A stretch of DNA of 64,000 nucleotides from Bacteroides_D sp963546395 (GTDB lineage: Bacteria > Bacteroidota > Bacteroidia > Bacteroidales > CAJPTX01): contig CAUUMS010000001.1 in NCBI GenBank assembly GCA_963546395.1, forward strand, positions 62,001-126,000, given 5' to 3'. Shown piece after piece: positions 41,645 through 50,930 of this stretch; the first letter of the stretch is position 1, and every line of letters starts with the position of its first letter. Under the pieces are notes generated by a model. That model did not search any database. It worked only from the letters and a program-made list of their open reading frames with translations, and had not been told where the DNA came from. Both the position numbers and the translations under genes were made by a program.

Positions 41645-42946
41645 CTACTGCAAGAAGTGGTAGTGGCTCCCGTAACGCTCGAAGGCGGCCCGGTCTAGCT
41701 CTTCACGCGCATCGGGGTGCGCCACGGAGATAATCAGCCGGGCACGCTCTTGCAGCGATTTGCCGTACAGGCACACGGCCCCGAACTCGGTCACCAGCCA
41801 ATGTATGTGCGAGCGGGTGGTCACCACCCCAGCCCCGGGCTTCAGCGTGTTCACAATCTTGCTCACACCCTTCGCCGTGATGGCCGGCATGGCAATGATG
41901 GGCTTGCCGCCCTCGGAGCGCGAGGCCCCGTAGATGAAATCGACCTGCCCCCCGACGCCCGAGTAGAAGGTGGTGCCGATGGAGTCGGCGCACACCTGGC
42001 CCGTGATGTCCACCTCGAGCGCCGAGTTGATGGCCGTCACCCGCGGGTTCTGGGCAATGATGAAGGGGTCGTTCGTGTAGCCCACGTCCATCATGCGCAC
42101 GTCATCATTCTTGTGAATGAAGTCGTACACGCGCTGCGAGCCCATGAGGAAGGTGGAGACGATCTTGTGGCGGTCGATGCGCTTTTGCGAGCCATTGATC
42201 ACGCCCTTCTCCACCAGCGGGAGTATGCCGTCGGCAAACATCTCCGTGTGGATGCCAAGATCCTTGTGGTTGCCCAGCTGCGCAAGGACGGCGTTGGGTA
42301 TGTTGCCGATGCCCATTTGTAGGGTGGCCCCATCCTCGATGAGCTCGGCGCAATGGCGGCCGATGGCCTGCTCTTGCTCGCTGGGGGTGCCGAATTTGGC
42401 CTCCTCGAGCGGCTCGTCATTCTCCACGAAGCGGTCGATGGCCGAGAGGGGTATCAGCGCATCGCCCAGCGAGTAGGGCACGCGCTTGTTGACAACCGCT
42501 ATCACGCAGTCGGCGCGCTCAATGGCCGCCAGGGTGGCATCCACCGAGGTACCGAGCGACACGTACCCCGCATCGTCGGGCGGGCTCACCTGCACCATGG
42601 CCACATTCACGGGCAACACCCCGCTACGGTACAAGGCCTGCGTCTCGCTGAGGAATATCGGAATATAATCGGCATAGCCCGCCTGAGTCACCTTGCGGAC
42701 ATTCTTGCCCACGAAGAATGAGTCGAGCTGAAAAATCCCCTCGAACTCGGGCTCGCTGTAGGGTGCCGGGGGCTCGGTGTGCAGATGGTGCACGCGTATG
42801 CCGCGCAGGTTGTTGGCCTTGGCATACTCGCACATCGCATCGACCAGGATGGTCGGCGTGCTCGCCACGCTGCCGAGGTGGACGTGATCCCCCGACTTCA
42901 ATACGGATACTGCCTCTATGGGCGATACGAAGTTAATCTTGCTCAT
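41645..42946 (-). CDS. Acetyl-CoA hydrolase/transferase family CoA-transferase
   Basis: A 433-residue class I CoA-transferase of the acetyl-CoA:succinate / 4-hydroxybutyrate type. Visible: DHVHLGSVASTPTILVDAM; VSPPDDAGYVSLGTSVDAT; LQMGIGNIPNAVLAQLGNHKDLGIHTEMFADGILPLVEKGVINGSQK, with the catalytic Glu expected in HTEMF; SGVGGQVDFIYGASRSEGGKPIIAMPA; and AVCLYGKSLQERARLIISVAHPDARE. It probably moves CoA between succinate, acetate or 4-hydroxybutyrate in amino-acid fermentation, as in Porphyromonas. The start MSKINFVS is clear. It lies 98 bp after STAS and Hpt genes, probably in one operon. Confidence 0.9.
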   Translation of the reverse strand: MSKINFVSPIEAVSVLKSGDHVHLGSVASTPTILVDAMCEYAKANNLRGIRVHHLHTEPPAPYSEPEFEGIFQLDSFFVGKNVRKVTQAGYADYIPIFLSETQALYRSGVLPVNVAMVQVSPPDDAGYVSLGTSVDATLAAIERADCVIAVVNKRVPYSLGDALIPLSAIDRFVENDEPLEEAKFGTPSEQEQAIGRHCAELIEDGATLQMGIGNIPNAVLAQLGNHKDLGIHTEMFADGILPLVEKGVINGSQKRIDRHKIVSTFLMGSQRVYDFIHKNDDVRMMDVGYTNDPFIIAQNPRVTAINSALEVDITGQVCADSIGTTFYSGVGGQVDFIYGASRSEGGKPIIAMPAITAKGVSKIVNTLKPGAGVVTTRSHIHWLVTEFGAVCLYGKSLQERARLIISVAHPDAREELDRAAFERYGSHYHFLQ

Positions 42947-43044
42947 GAGTGAAACGCACTTAGTTGGAGACGACGGAATGCACTCCTCCCCCGCATGGGT
43001 TCGCACCCTGCGCCAGGGAGGCCGGGCCACACGCCCACGGGGAA

Positions 43045-43350
43045 CTACTCGATGTTGAAGATCGATTGCAGCTGTAGCAGGTTGAACAGATCGCGCACGC
43101 CCTGCTGCGGCTTGCGGATGGTGAGCGTCCACTTGTGCTCGCGGCAGGCCCGTAGGAGCGAGAGCAACGCACCGACCCCCGACGAGTCGATGTAATCGAG
43201 GTTCGTCATGTCGACGACAATCTTGCCGTTCTCCCCTTTCACCTCGCTGAGCAGCGCGCTCTTCACCTCGGCCGTATTGGCGATGCTGAGCTTGGTGTTG
43301 GGCTGGAAGGCTACCGTGGTGACTCCGTTGAGATGGGAAACCTGCAACAT
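43045..43350 (-). CDS. STAS-domain protein (anti-sigma factor antagonist-like)
   Basis: A 101-residue single STAS domain: VTTVAFQPNTKLSIANTAEVKSALLSEV, then KIVVDMTNLDYIDSSGVGALLSLLRACREH. The phosphorylatable serine region DSSGVG is at 55-60, as in SpoIIAA/RsbV. No serine kinase or anti-sigma partner is adjacent. It starts 10 bp after an Hpt gene, so the pair may form a small signalling module. Cytoplasmic. Confidence 0.88.
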   Translation of the reverse strand: MLQVSHLNGVTTVAFQPNTKLSIANTAEVKSALLSEVKGENGKIVVDMTNLDYIDSSGVGALLSLLRACREHKWTLTIRKPQQGVRDLFNLLQLQSIFNIE

Positions 43351-43360
43351 GGCAACAGAA

Positions 43361-43714
43361 TTAGGATTGGTGTTGGATATATGGTTGCAACTCGGCGAGC
43401 ACCTCGTCCAGGTGCTCCCTCAGCGTGACGCTGCGCTGGGTGTAGGCGGCGGGATCGGCAATGCCCGCGCGCAGGTCGTCCTCCATCGAGGCCATCTCCT
43501 GCGCGATGCCCATCATACCCATCGAGCTGGAACTCCCTTTCATCTTGTGCACGTGGCGCACCAACGCCTCGGGCAGCTCGCCCCGCGTCACCTGCTCTAG
43601 CAGGGGGAAGAGCTCCTGGCACTGCTCCGCGTAGAGCGCGCAGAGATCTCCCATCAAGGCCTTGTCATCCCCAGCCACCGCGCCGAGCCACTGCGTGTCG
43701 ATATGCTGACTCAT
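43361..43714 (-). CDS. Histidine phosphotransfer (Hpt) domain protein
   Basis: A 117-residue four-helix Hpt protein. The phosphoacceptor is H56 in LVRHVHKMKGSSSSMGMMGIAQEMASME, a typical HxxKGSS motif. Such proteins relay phosphate between a hybrid histidine kinase and a response regulator; neither is in the window. It heads the Hpt-STAS-CoA-transferase string and is preceded by two -7-like boxes. Confidence 0.88.
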   Translation of the reverse strand: MSQHIDTQWLGAVAGDDKALMGDLCALYAEQCQELFPLLEQVTRGELPEALVRHVHKMKGSSSSMGMMGIAQEMASMEDDLRAGIADPAAYTQRSVTLREHLDEVLAELQPYIQHQS

Positions 43715-43784
43715 CTGTGCGTTTTCACTGCGATTGTCCCCGGGGCAGATGGGGTTACCTGGGCCATTCGCCGAGCTTATGACG

Positions 43785-43792
43785 CAAAGTTA
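43785..43792 (-). promoter_or_regulatory. -7 box of the Hpt-STAS operon (proximal)
   Basis: Minus strand TAACTTTG. A second match, TACTTTTG, lies at 43818-43825, so there may be tandem promoters in the 135 bp between lrgB and the Hpt gene. Confidence 0.5.
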
Positions 43793-43849
43793 CCCATTTA
43801 TCCTAAATACAGCGTCGCAAAAGTATCCGAACACCCCACTTTGCGGGCA

Positions 43850-44557
43850 TCAGCTGCCACCCATGAGCGCAATGAGATAGTCGATGACGGGGATGAGCAC
43901 AGCTGTGAGCACTCCCATGACGCCGATGGCCAAACCGCCCAGGGCACCCTCCACGGCCCCCATCTGTATAGCGACCGAGGTGCCGAGTCCGTGTGCGGAG
44001 GCCCCCATGGCCAGCCCCTTCGCCACGCTGCTCTTGATCCGCAGCACCCTGAGGATCGGGGGACCCACGATGCCACCAAAGATGCCAGAGATCACCACCA
44101 CAACGGCCGTGAGCGAGGGAATACCGCCGCTCTGCTCCGCCAGGGCCATAGCGATGGGCGTGGTAACCGACTTGGGTTGGAGGGTGGCCACCAGCGAATC
44201 GGAGCCTCCCATGAGGTAGGCGATCCCCTTGATGGAGAGGACACCCACCAGGGCACCCACGGTGACAGAGGTGAGGATGGAGAGCACACGGCCCTTGAGG
44301 TTCTTCGCCTGCTGGTGCAGCACGTAGCCGAGCGAGACGACGGACGGGCCGAGCAGGAAGTCGATGGCCCCGGCCCCCCTCTTGTAGTCCTCATAATTGG
44401 CCCCCGTCAGCAGGAGCACCCCGATGATGAGCAGGGTGGTGAGCAGTATGGGGTGCAGAAAGCTCAGCTTCGTCCACTTGTGGATCTGCAAGCCCAGCAC
44501 GTAAAGCCCCACCGTGAGTGGGAGTGCGATGTACGGGACGGCAAAAAGATGTTCCAT
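43850..44557 (-). CDS. lrgB: LrgB family membrane protein
   Basis: A 235-residue inner-membrane protein of the LrgB/CidB family with about seven hydrophobic segments. The conserved GPSVVSLGYVLHQQ, LQPKSVTTPIAMALAEQSGGIPSLTAVVVVISGIFGGIVGP and ASAHGLGTSVAIQMG-EGALGGLAIGVMG blocks are present. It works with LrgA in murein-hydrolase export control or, as more recent work suggests, in transport of organic acids such as pyruvate or glycolate. It starts 2 bp after lrgA, as a classic lrgAB pair. Confidence 0.93.
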   Translation of the reverse strand: MEHLFAVPYIALPLTVGLYVLGLQIHKWTKLSFLHPILLTTLLIIGVLLLTGANYEDYKRGAGAIDFLLGPSVVSLGYVLHQQAKNLKGRVLSILTSVTVGALVGVLSIKGIAYLMGGSDSLVATLQPKSVTTPIAMALAEQSGGIPSLTAVVVVISGIFGGIVGPPILRVLRIKSSVAKGLAMGASAHGLGTSVAIQMGAVEGALGGLAIGVMGVLTAVLIPVIDYLIALMGGS

Positions 44558-44559
44558 GG

Positions 44560-44937
44560 CTATTGGGGCTTTGGCGGGGTGTTCTCGCTGCTCTCCTTGC
44601 GCCGCTCGAAACGCTGCTGCGTGGTGGCCACCACGATGATAACCAACACGGTGCTCAAGACGACTGAGATGAGGATGAGCGGCCAGTAACGCGCGATGAG
44701 GTCGATTTGCGTGAGGAGCCCCACGCCCGCCGGCACGAAGAATAGGCCCATGTTGCGGGTGAGGAAGGTGGCCGTGCTGTCCACGTAGCCGATGCGCAAC
44801 AGGCCTGTGGAGAGGGCCACGAAGAGCAGCAGCATCCCTAGCACGCTCCCGGGGATGAAGTGGCCCATGAGCCAGCTCAGCAGCTCGCCAAGGCAGTAGA
44901 AGAGGAGGATTACGAAGATTTGTAGCAGCAGTCGCAT
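44560..44937 (-). CDS. lrgA: LrgA/CidA family holin-like protein
   Basis: A 125-residue, four-TM LrgA/CidA protein: LLLQIFVILLFYCLGELLSWLMGHFIPGSVLGMLLLFVAL carries the family PGSVLGMxLLF motif, then TFLTRNMGLFFVPAGVGLLTQ and a final TM before a charged tail. It pairs with LrgB. Preceded by a TAATTTTG -7 box, about 45 nt upstream. Confidence 0.92.
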   Translation of the reverse strand: MRLLLQIFVILLFYCLGELLSWLMGHFIPGSVLGMLLLFVALSTGLLRIGYVDSTATFLTRNMGLFFVPAGVGLLTQIDLIARYWPLILISVVLSTVLVIIVVATTQQRFERRKESSENTPPKPQ

Positions 44938-44981
44938 GAGGACAATCGGCTAAGCGCCCAGAGGGTAGCATTCTGGCAGGG

Positions 44982-44989
44982 CAAAATTA
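44982..44989 (-). promoter_or_regulatory. -7 box of lrgAB
   Basis: Minus strand TAATTTTG fits TAnnTTTG, about 45 nt before lrgA. Confidence 0.5.
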
Positions 44990-45246
44990 GATATTTAGGC
45001 CCAGACGATACGAGGCCCTCACGTACTGCCCGCGGGCATGGCGTGCAGACGGAATGGGCACATCATCTCGGGGCATAATTTGCATTGGACTAGGTACCAT
45101 GCCTAACATTCCGACCTGGGGCACAATGGCCTCCCTGCGCAATGATTCGGTAGGCCCTGGCACACCCCAAGGAGGGCACCAGAGTTACAATCACCACGTC
45201 TAGCTCCGGTGAGAGAGCCAGTTCGCCAGCACTTTAACCACTGAAA

Positions 45247-45279
45247 TTGATATGTTTACCACAAGAATCTATACTTTTG
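45247..45279 (+). promoter_or_regulatory. Promoter of the SPOR-domain gene
   Basis: TTG (45247-45249), 22 nt, then TACTTTTG (45272-45279). It implies a leader of about 220 nt. Confidence 0.5.
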
Positions 45280-45505
45280 CAGTGTGCACTTGATGACCCA
45301 TGCGCACGGATCCCTACACGAATCCGGCCTGTGGGATCGTTCTCTTGGCACGGTGTGACAGGATGGGGTGTCGCAATCCGTGTAGAAACGGCGAAGCTCG
45401 GGTGCGTGACCGGTGCATTGGGCCGGAGTCTTGAGCAATCTCGCCTTTGCTCTACACCCTGTGAGTGGATCTGGTACGGCAGCCCCATCATCTGAAGTGT
45501 GAACT

Positions 45506-48310
45506 ATGGTAGACTTATACACGACGAAGAGCCAATGCGCAGCACGCCCACGGCGGGCAGTGGTGCCACGAGTGGGGCTCTTCATGCTACAGGGCGTAGT
45601 GCTGCTAGCGTGCGGGCTGTGGGCCCTCAGCCCATCGGCCAATGCGGGAAAGCCGGCTAAACCTCCCCTGGCTAAGGAGCTCGTGGAACTGGGTAACTAC
45701 TGGGCGGCCATCCCTCTACTCCAGGCCCAGATTGCGGAGTGCGACAGCTGCACTGTCCCGAGGCTACTGCTGGCCGAGGCACTGGCGGCTGTGCAACGGG
45801 ATCAGGAGCGGGCCCTAGCATTGCTAGAGCCCCTGGGCACCCTGCCTCGTGCCATATTCCTACGCGGCGAACTGCTGCGCGGGCTATACCGGTTTGAAGA
45901 GGCCCGGGAGCAGTATCTCAAGTACCTTGCCCTGCCCAACGCAGAGAAAGCAACGGCCCAGCTAGCCCACAGGCGCCTGGCGGAGTGCCAGAATGCGCTA
46001 CAGCTGGCGGGGGCAGCATTCAACCCTAAGTTCCTCGACGTACGGCATATCCACAAGGATAGCCTGGTGTCCGCAGTGGATGACCCGGCCCTGAGCTACA
46101 GCTGGATCCCCACGCCGGCCTCGCTGCAAAGCGAGTATGACCAACAACCCCAGCGCGGCGAAATCATGGCCTACCCACGACGTATTGTCCCATCTACGCG
46201 GCTCTTCTACACGAGTCGCACGTCGCCAGGCGGGTCGACAGACATCTACTACATCGAGAAGCTGGCCGACGACCTGTGGGCTCGGCCCGTATCGGCAGGC
46301 TACATGCTCAACTCGGAGCGTGACGAGGCAGCCCCGCTACTACGCAGCGACGGGGCCGTACTCTACTTCAGCTCCGAGGGGCACTATGGCATGGGGGGGA
46401 TGGACATATTCCGGTCGAAATGGGATGCCAACACGGGTCGCTGGTTGCCTCCGGAGAACCTGGGGTTCCCCTTCAACTCGCCGTACGATGACTACTTGCT
46501 GGTGGTGCCAGAGCAGCAGGGCACAATGCTGATCGCCTCTCGACGCGACACGGGCCCAGATAGCCTGCGGCTGTTCCTGCTGGAATATTCGCCCACGGCC
46601 CCGGGTCAGGCCCTGAAGGGGGCAGAGGCCATCTCCCGCTACGCCCGATTCCAGTATAATGCTCCGGCTGGCGAAGTGGCTCCCGCCACCACGGCCGCGG
46701 TTCCACCCCGCCCTACCTCCAAGCCTGGCAGTCGGAAACGGCACCGCGATGTGGAAAGCGACCCGGAGTACAAACGGGAGCTGGCGGCAGGATTCGCACA
46801 GCAGAAACGTGCCGACACGCTACGCACCGAGCTGACGAAACTCCGTGAGGCGCTGTGGGACGTACGCACCGCAGAGCAGCGCAAGCAGCTAGAGGCTAAA
46901 ATTGTCCCCGTGGAGCGTGACATGCTGACGGCACAACGTAAGGCCGACTCGCATTTTGCCACCGCAAGCCTCATAGAGCAGGAGTACATCGTGGGCAAGC
47001 GCACCCTACGCCAAAGCCCAGAGGGACAAGGGGCGTTCGCGGAGGAGGATCATGAGTTTCTACACCAGGCACAGATTGCCAAATCGGCATTTCAACCCGC
47101 AGAGATATCGACGCTATCGGCCTCGGCCAAGCTCCTAGTCAACTTCTACGCAGAGGCAAAGTCCATTGTCAATCTCCGGCGCACGGCGGGTAATAACCCC
47201 CAGCGCGAGCAGGGCATCGAGGCCCTGGCCCGTGGCTTTGTCAACCGCTACGAGAAGAGCGTGCACACCGCACAGGGCATATACTCGGACTGCCTGGCTG
47301 TGGCCCTGATGAAATCCAATCGCAACGAGAGTGCCCTGGTGCAGTCGGCCGAGCAACGGGCCCGAGAGATGATACGCAATGCGGGCGCCCTGCGTCGTAA
47401 CAACTCGGAGAATGCACAATGGCAGACCTCATTCGATGCGCTGCTCCTAGATGCTCTGGCCAATCAGTTCTTCGAGGAGGCCTATAGCTACGCCTGGGGC
47501 ATGTCGGCCTACCGGGCACGTGTGGAGAAACGCATTGCGCAGTACGAGGCCCTAGTAAACCAGGGGGGAGAGGTGGCTCCCGGTGAGGCTAGTAGAGCCA
47601 CATCGCAGAGCGTGGCTACACCACAGCCTCCCCAGGCTGCCCCCACTGAACCCGTGGCCACACCAGCACCCCAAACGCCGGAACGGACCCCAGAGCCCGC
47701 TGCCGCAAGCGGGGGTCTACGCATTGAGTCGGTATCACCGTACACCACTGGCACAGCGATTCCCAAGGATGCCCCCATGCGCAAGGGCGTGGTCTATAAG
47801 TTACAGCTCGGGGCCTATAGCAATCCGATCGACCCCGAGATATTCCGCGGCATGGTTCCCATCTCGGCAGAGACGGTGGGTGGTGGCAAGATCACCAAGT
47901 ACTACGCCGGCGAGTTCGCCACCAAGGAAGAGGCCGAGCGAGGCAAGCAGATAACGGCGAAATGCGGGTTCCCAGACGCATTCGTGGTGGCTTGGTACGA
48001 TGGGCGCAATGTCCCCATTGCACGGGCTAAGAGCCTGGAGGGGACGGCGGTAAAGACGGAGGCACGCACCCAGCCAAGCCCCCGGGCCGATACGTACCGG
48101 GTGCTGGTGGGCACCTTTGAGTCGCCTATTCCCTCGTACGTGGAGGAGACCCTCTCCATACTGGCACCGCAGCGTGAGGTCACACGTCAGCCGGCTGAGA
48201 ATGGCCGCTGGCACTACCTGGTGGGGGGATTCAAGGAGAAGTCGCACGCCGAGCGACTACGTGACAATCTGCTTGCGAGCGGCTACACGGAAGCCGAGGT
48301 CATGGAGTAG
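45506..48310 (+). CDS. Envelope protein with TPR-like, PD40-like and two SPOR domains
   Basis: A 934-residue exported protein. The N-terminal hydrophobic signal (about 22-47, VGLFMLQGVVLLACGLWALSPSANAG) is followed by TPR-like helices (about 50-170), a beta-propeller-like PD40 region with SERDEAAPLLRSDGAVLYFSSEGHYGMGGMDIFRSKW, and a long helical/coiled region (about 410-690). After a Pro/Ala/Thr linker come two C-terminal SPOR-type domains at roughly 761-850 and 861-934. SPOR domains bind denuded glycan at division septa. The layout resembles OmpA/PD40 proteins of Bacteroidetes, with SPOR in place of OmpA. It probably links the outer membrane or periplasm to peptidoglycan. It is not in an obvious operon. 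Confidence 0.8.
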   Translation: MVDLYTTKSQCAARPRRAVVPRVGLFMLQGVVLLACGLWALSPSANAGKPAKPPLAKELVELGNYWAAIPLLQAQIAECDSCTVPRLLLAEALAAVQRDQERALALLEPLGTLPRAIFLRGELLRGLYRFEEAREQYLKYLALPNAEKATAQLAHRRLAECQNALQLAGAAFNPKFLDVRHIHKDSLVSAVDDPALSYSWIPTPASLQSEYDQQPQRGEIMAYPRRIVPSTRLFYTSRTSPGGSTDIYYIEKLADDLWARPVSAGYMLNSERDEAAPLLRSDGAVLYFSSEGHYGMGGMDIFRSKWDANTGRWLPPENLGFPFNSPYDDYLLVVPEQQGTMLIASRRDTGPDSLRLFLLEYSPTAPGQALKGAEAISRYARFQYNAPAGEVAPATTAAVPPRPTSKPGSRKRHRDVESDPEYKRELAAGFAQQKRADTLRTELTKLREALWDVRTAEQRKQLEAKIVPVERDMLTAQRKADSHFATASLIEQEYIVGKRTLRQSPEGQGAFAEEDHEFLHQAQIAKSAFQPAEISTLSASAKLLVNFYAEAKSIVNLRRTAGNNPQREQGIEALARGFVNRYEKSVHTAQGIYSDCLAVALMKSNRNESALVQSAEQRAREMIRNAGALRRNNSENAQWQTSFDALLLDALANQFFEEAYSYAWGMSAYRARVEKRIAQYEALVNQGGEVAPGEASRATSQSVATPQPPQAAPTEPVATPAPQTPERTPEPAAASGGLRIESVSPYTTGTAIPKDAPMRKGVVYKLQLGAYSNPIDPEIFRGMVPISAETVGGGKITKYYAGEFATKEEAERGKQITAKCGFPDAFVVAWYDGRNVPIARAKSLEGTAVKTEARTQPSPRADTYRVLVGTFESPIPSYVEETLSILAPQREVTRQPAENGRWHYLVGGFKEKSHAERLRDNLLASGYTEAEVME

Positions 48311-48403
48311 ATGGTGACCCATTAGGGTGAGCCACCACGCGGAGAATCAGGGCTCAGCACGGTAGCCGACGCAGGGCACTACGCCCCGTATGCGGAAAAA
48401 CGC

Positions 48404-48411
48404 TACCTTTG
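48404..48411 (+). promoter_or_regulatory. -7 box of fbp
   Basis: TACCTTTG, about 60 nt before fbp. It may serve the fbp-pyk-GNAT-lolD-trmN6 string. Confidence 0.6.
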
Positions 48412-48469
48412 AGCACCTGCCACCGTGGATCTAAGCACTGTGTAATCATCAATGTAAGCCTTCCCTCCC

Positions 48470-49483
48470 ATGGAGAGCTATCCTATTGTCACGCTCAACC
48501 AGTTCATCATAGACCGACAGGCCGATTTCCCCTACGCCTCCGGTGAGTTTTCACGTCTGCTGTACCACCTGGCGGTGGCTGCAAAGATCGTCAACAAGAA
48601 GGTCAACAAGGCTGGCCTGGTCGACATCATCGGTGAGGCGGGTGCTGTGAATGTGCAGGGAGAGGATCAGAAGAAGCTAGACATCCTGGCCAATGAGCAG
48701 TTCATCAAAGCGTGCCACAACAGCGGCGAGTGCTGCGGGGTGGCCTCGGAGGAGAACCAGGAGGTAATTACATTCGACCGGGAGTTCGGGCACGGGGGTA
48801 ACTACGTGGTGCTAATGGATCCACTGGATGGATCTTCGAACATTGACGTCAACGTCTCCATCGGCACGATCTTCAGCATCTACCGGCGCATAAGCCCACG
48901 AGATCAACCGGCACAGCTGGAGGACTTCCTGCAACCGGGTCGCCAGCAGTGCGCTGCAGGCTACGTGATCTACGGGAGCTCCACCATGCTAGTCTACACG
49001 ACAGGGCGTGGCGTGTACGGCTTCACACTCGACCCGAGCATCGGTGAGTTCTGCCTCTCCAATAGCAGCATCACCACGCCGCCAGACGGTGAGATCTACA
49101 GCATCAACGAGGGCTATATCAACCAATTCTCCACTGGTCTCACCTCGTACGTTCGCTACTGCCAGGAGGACGACAAGGGGTCACGGCGACCATACAAGGG
49201 TCGCTACATCGGCTCCCTGGTGGCAGACTTCCATCGGAATCTGCTGAAGGGTGGGATTTATATCTACCCAGCAACAGAAAGCGCACCTGCTGGTAAGCTA
49301 CGACTCCTCTACGAGTGCAATCCTATCGCCATGCTGGCTGAGCAGGCCGGGGGGCTAGCCACCAATGGGCGGGAGTCTATCCTAGATCTGACCCCGACCA
49401 CTATCCACCAGCGTACTCCGCTCTTTGTAGGCTCTAAGCGCATGGTGGAGAAGGCCATGGAGTTCATTGCTCACCACGACTAG
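48470..49483 (+). CDS. fbp: Fructose-1,6-bisphosphatase, class 1
   Basis: Hydrolyses fructose-1,6-bisphosphate to fructose-6-phosphate in gluconeogenesis. The 337-residue enzyme shows the class 1 blocks GEAGAVNVQGEDQKKLDILANEQF, CCGVASEENQEV, MDPLDGSSNIDVNVSIGTIFSIYRR (metal site at 117-124), YVIYGSSTMLVYTTG, KGRYIGSLVADFHRNLLKGGIYIYPA and YECNPIAMLAEQAGGLATNG. It is followed after 7 bp by pyruvate kinase, so opposite ends of glycolysis/gluconeogenesis are co-expressed. Confidence 0.97.
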   Translation: MESYPIVTLNQFIIDRQADFPYASGEFSRLLYHLAVAAKIVNKKVNKAGLVDIIGEAGAVNVQGEDQKKLDILANEQFIKACHNSGECCGVASEENQEVITFDREFGHGGNYVVLMDPLDGSSNIDVNVSIGTIFSIYRRISPRDQPAQLEDFLQPGRQQCAAGYVIYGSSTMLVYTTGRGVYGFTLDPSIGEFCLSNSSITTPPDGEIYSINEGYINQFSTGLTSYVRYCQEDDKGSRRPYKGRYIGSLVADFHRNLLKGGIYIYPATESAPAGKLRLLYECNPIAMLAEQAGGLATNGRESILDLTPTTIHQRTPLFVGSKRMVEKAMEFIAHHD

Positions 49484-49490
49484 CGTACCG

Positions 49491-50924
49491 ATGCAAAAGC
49501 GTACGAAGATTGTAGCGACGGTTGCGAGCAACCGCTGCTCACAGGAGTTTCTCCAGGCACTGTTCGAGGCCGGGGTGAATGTCGTGCGGCTGAACACTGC
49601 GCATCAGAATCCCGAAGAGGCCGCAGCCACCATAGATCAAATCCGGGCCGTGTCTGATTCGGTGGCCATACTCATCGACACCAAAGGGCCAGAGATACGC
49701 ACGGTGCCCGGCGGGGAGCCCCTCACTGTAACAGTAGACCAACCGCTGCGAGTAATCGGCGACCCTAGTGGCAGCTCGCAGGGCAATGTGCTGTACCTAT
49801 CCCTGCCGAATCTCCCGCAGCAGGTGCCCGTAGGAAGCTCTCTGCTCATAGATGATGGGGAGCTCGAGCTAGAGGTCACGGCGCACGACGGCGATGCTCT
49901 CGTCTGCATGCCCAGGAATGACGGCCTCATCAAGAATCGCAAGAGCGTCAACATCCCCAACGTTCCGGTGGATCTACCCACCCTCAGCGAACGGGATCGG
50001 GAGTTCCTACGCGTGGCTGCGGAGCATGATGTAGACTTCGTGGCGCATTCATTCGTGCGTACCCGCGAGGATGTCATAGAGCTGCAACAGTACCTCAACT
50101 CGCTCGGCTCGTCTGCCAAGATCATAGCCAAGATAGAGAACCAGCAGGGGGTTGACAATATTGACCAAATCCTCGATCACGTCTACGGGATCATGGTGGC
50201 CCGGGGCGACCTGGGCATAGAGATCCCCGGAGAGCGCGTGCCATACGTCCAGCGCATGATCGTGAAGAAGTGCATCGAGAGCAAGCGGCCCGTCATCATT
50301 GCCACGCAGATGCTCCACAGCATGATCGAGAACCCACGCCCGACACGAGCGGAGATTAGCGACGTGGCTAATGCCATCTACCAGCGCACCGATGCCATCA
50401 TGCTCAGCGGTGAGACGGCCTATGGCAAGTACCCCATCGAGGCGGTGCAGACGATGGCACGCATTGCCGCTGAAATCGAATCGCACCTAGCCGTCACGCC
50501 CGATCAGCACTTGCACAGGGTGGGCAATCCCATCACCGAGAGCCTGACGCGTGCTGCCGTGCGGGTATGCACCAACATGCCCATCAGCGCGGTAGTCGTG
50601 GACACGCTAACGGGGCGCACGGCCCGCTACCTGTCCGCATTCCGGGGCCAGGCCCCCATTTACGCCATCTGCTACCAGCCGCAGGTGATGCGGCAACTCA
50701 GCCTCTCCTACGGCGTTGAGCCGATGCAGATGGAGATGCGTGAATCGCGCGATGCCTTCCTGAGCGAATCGCTCTCGATGCTCGTACATCGGAAACGGTT
50801 CAAGGCCCACGACCCCATTGTCATCATCGGGGGAAGCTTCGGGCCGAGCAATGGGGCCACATTCATGGAGATCAGCAAGGCGGGGGATCTGATAGCCAAG
50901 CCGTACATTCACGACGAAATGTAG
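49491..50924 (+). CDS. pyk: Pyruvate kinase
   Basis: Makes pyruvate and ATP from phosphoenolpyruvate. The 477-residue enzyme: RTKIVATVASNRCSQEFLQALFEAGVNVVRLNTAHQ (barrel start; the common NFSHG is NTAHQ here), ILIDTKGPEIRT, the lid domain with GSSLLIDDGELELEV, AKIENQQGVDNIDQIL with the catalytic Lys, MVARGDLGIEIPGERVPYVQR, ATQMLHSMIENPRPTRAEISDVANAIYQRTDAIMLSGETAYGKYP. The C-terminal allosteric-type domain follows. The start MQKRTK is 7 bp after fbp; the longer frame overlaps fbp. Probably an fbp-pyk operon. Confidence 0.96.
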   Translation: MQKRTKIVATVASNRCSQEFLQALFEAGVNVVRLNTAHQNPEEAAATIDQIRAVSDSVAILIDTKGPEIRTVPGGEPLTVTVDQPLRVIGDPSGSSQGNVLYLSLPNLPQQVPVGSSLLIDDGELELEVTAHDGDALVCMPRNDGLIKNRKSVNIPNVPVDLPTLSERDREFLRVAAEHDVDFVAHSFVRTREDVIELQQYLNSLGSSAKIIAKIENQQGVDNIDQILDHVYGIMVARGDLGIEIPGERVPYVQRMIVKKCIESKRPVIIATQMLHSMIENPRPTRAEISDVANAIYQRTDAIMLSGETAYGKYPIEAVQTMARIAAEIESHLAVTPDQHLHRVGNPITESLTRAAVRVCTNMPISAVVVDTLTGRTARYLSAFRGQAPIYAICYQPQVMRQLSLSYGVEPMQMEMRESRDAFLSESLSMLVHRKRFKAHDPIVIIGGSFGPSNGATFMEISKAGDLIAKPYIHDEM

Positions 50925-50930
50925 CCGCCA

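Larger units (their letters stand above)
44938..45505. other. Intergenic region between lrgA and the SPOR-domain gene
   Basis: Divergent promoters lie at the two sides: lrgAB at 44982-44989 and the SPOR gene at 45272-45279. The middle 250 bp show nothing I can name. The SPOR gene leader of about 220 nt is unusually long and contains CTACACG (45314-45320) able to pair with CGTGTAG (45378-45384). Confidence 0.5.
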
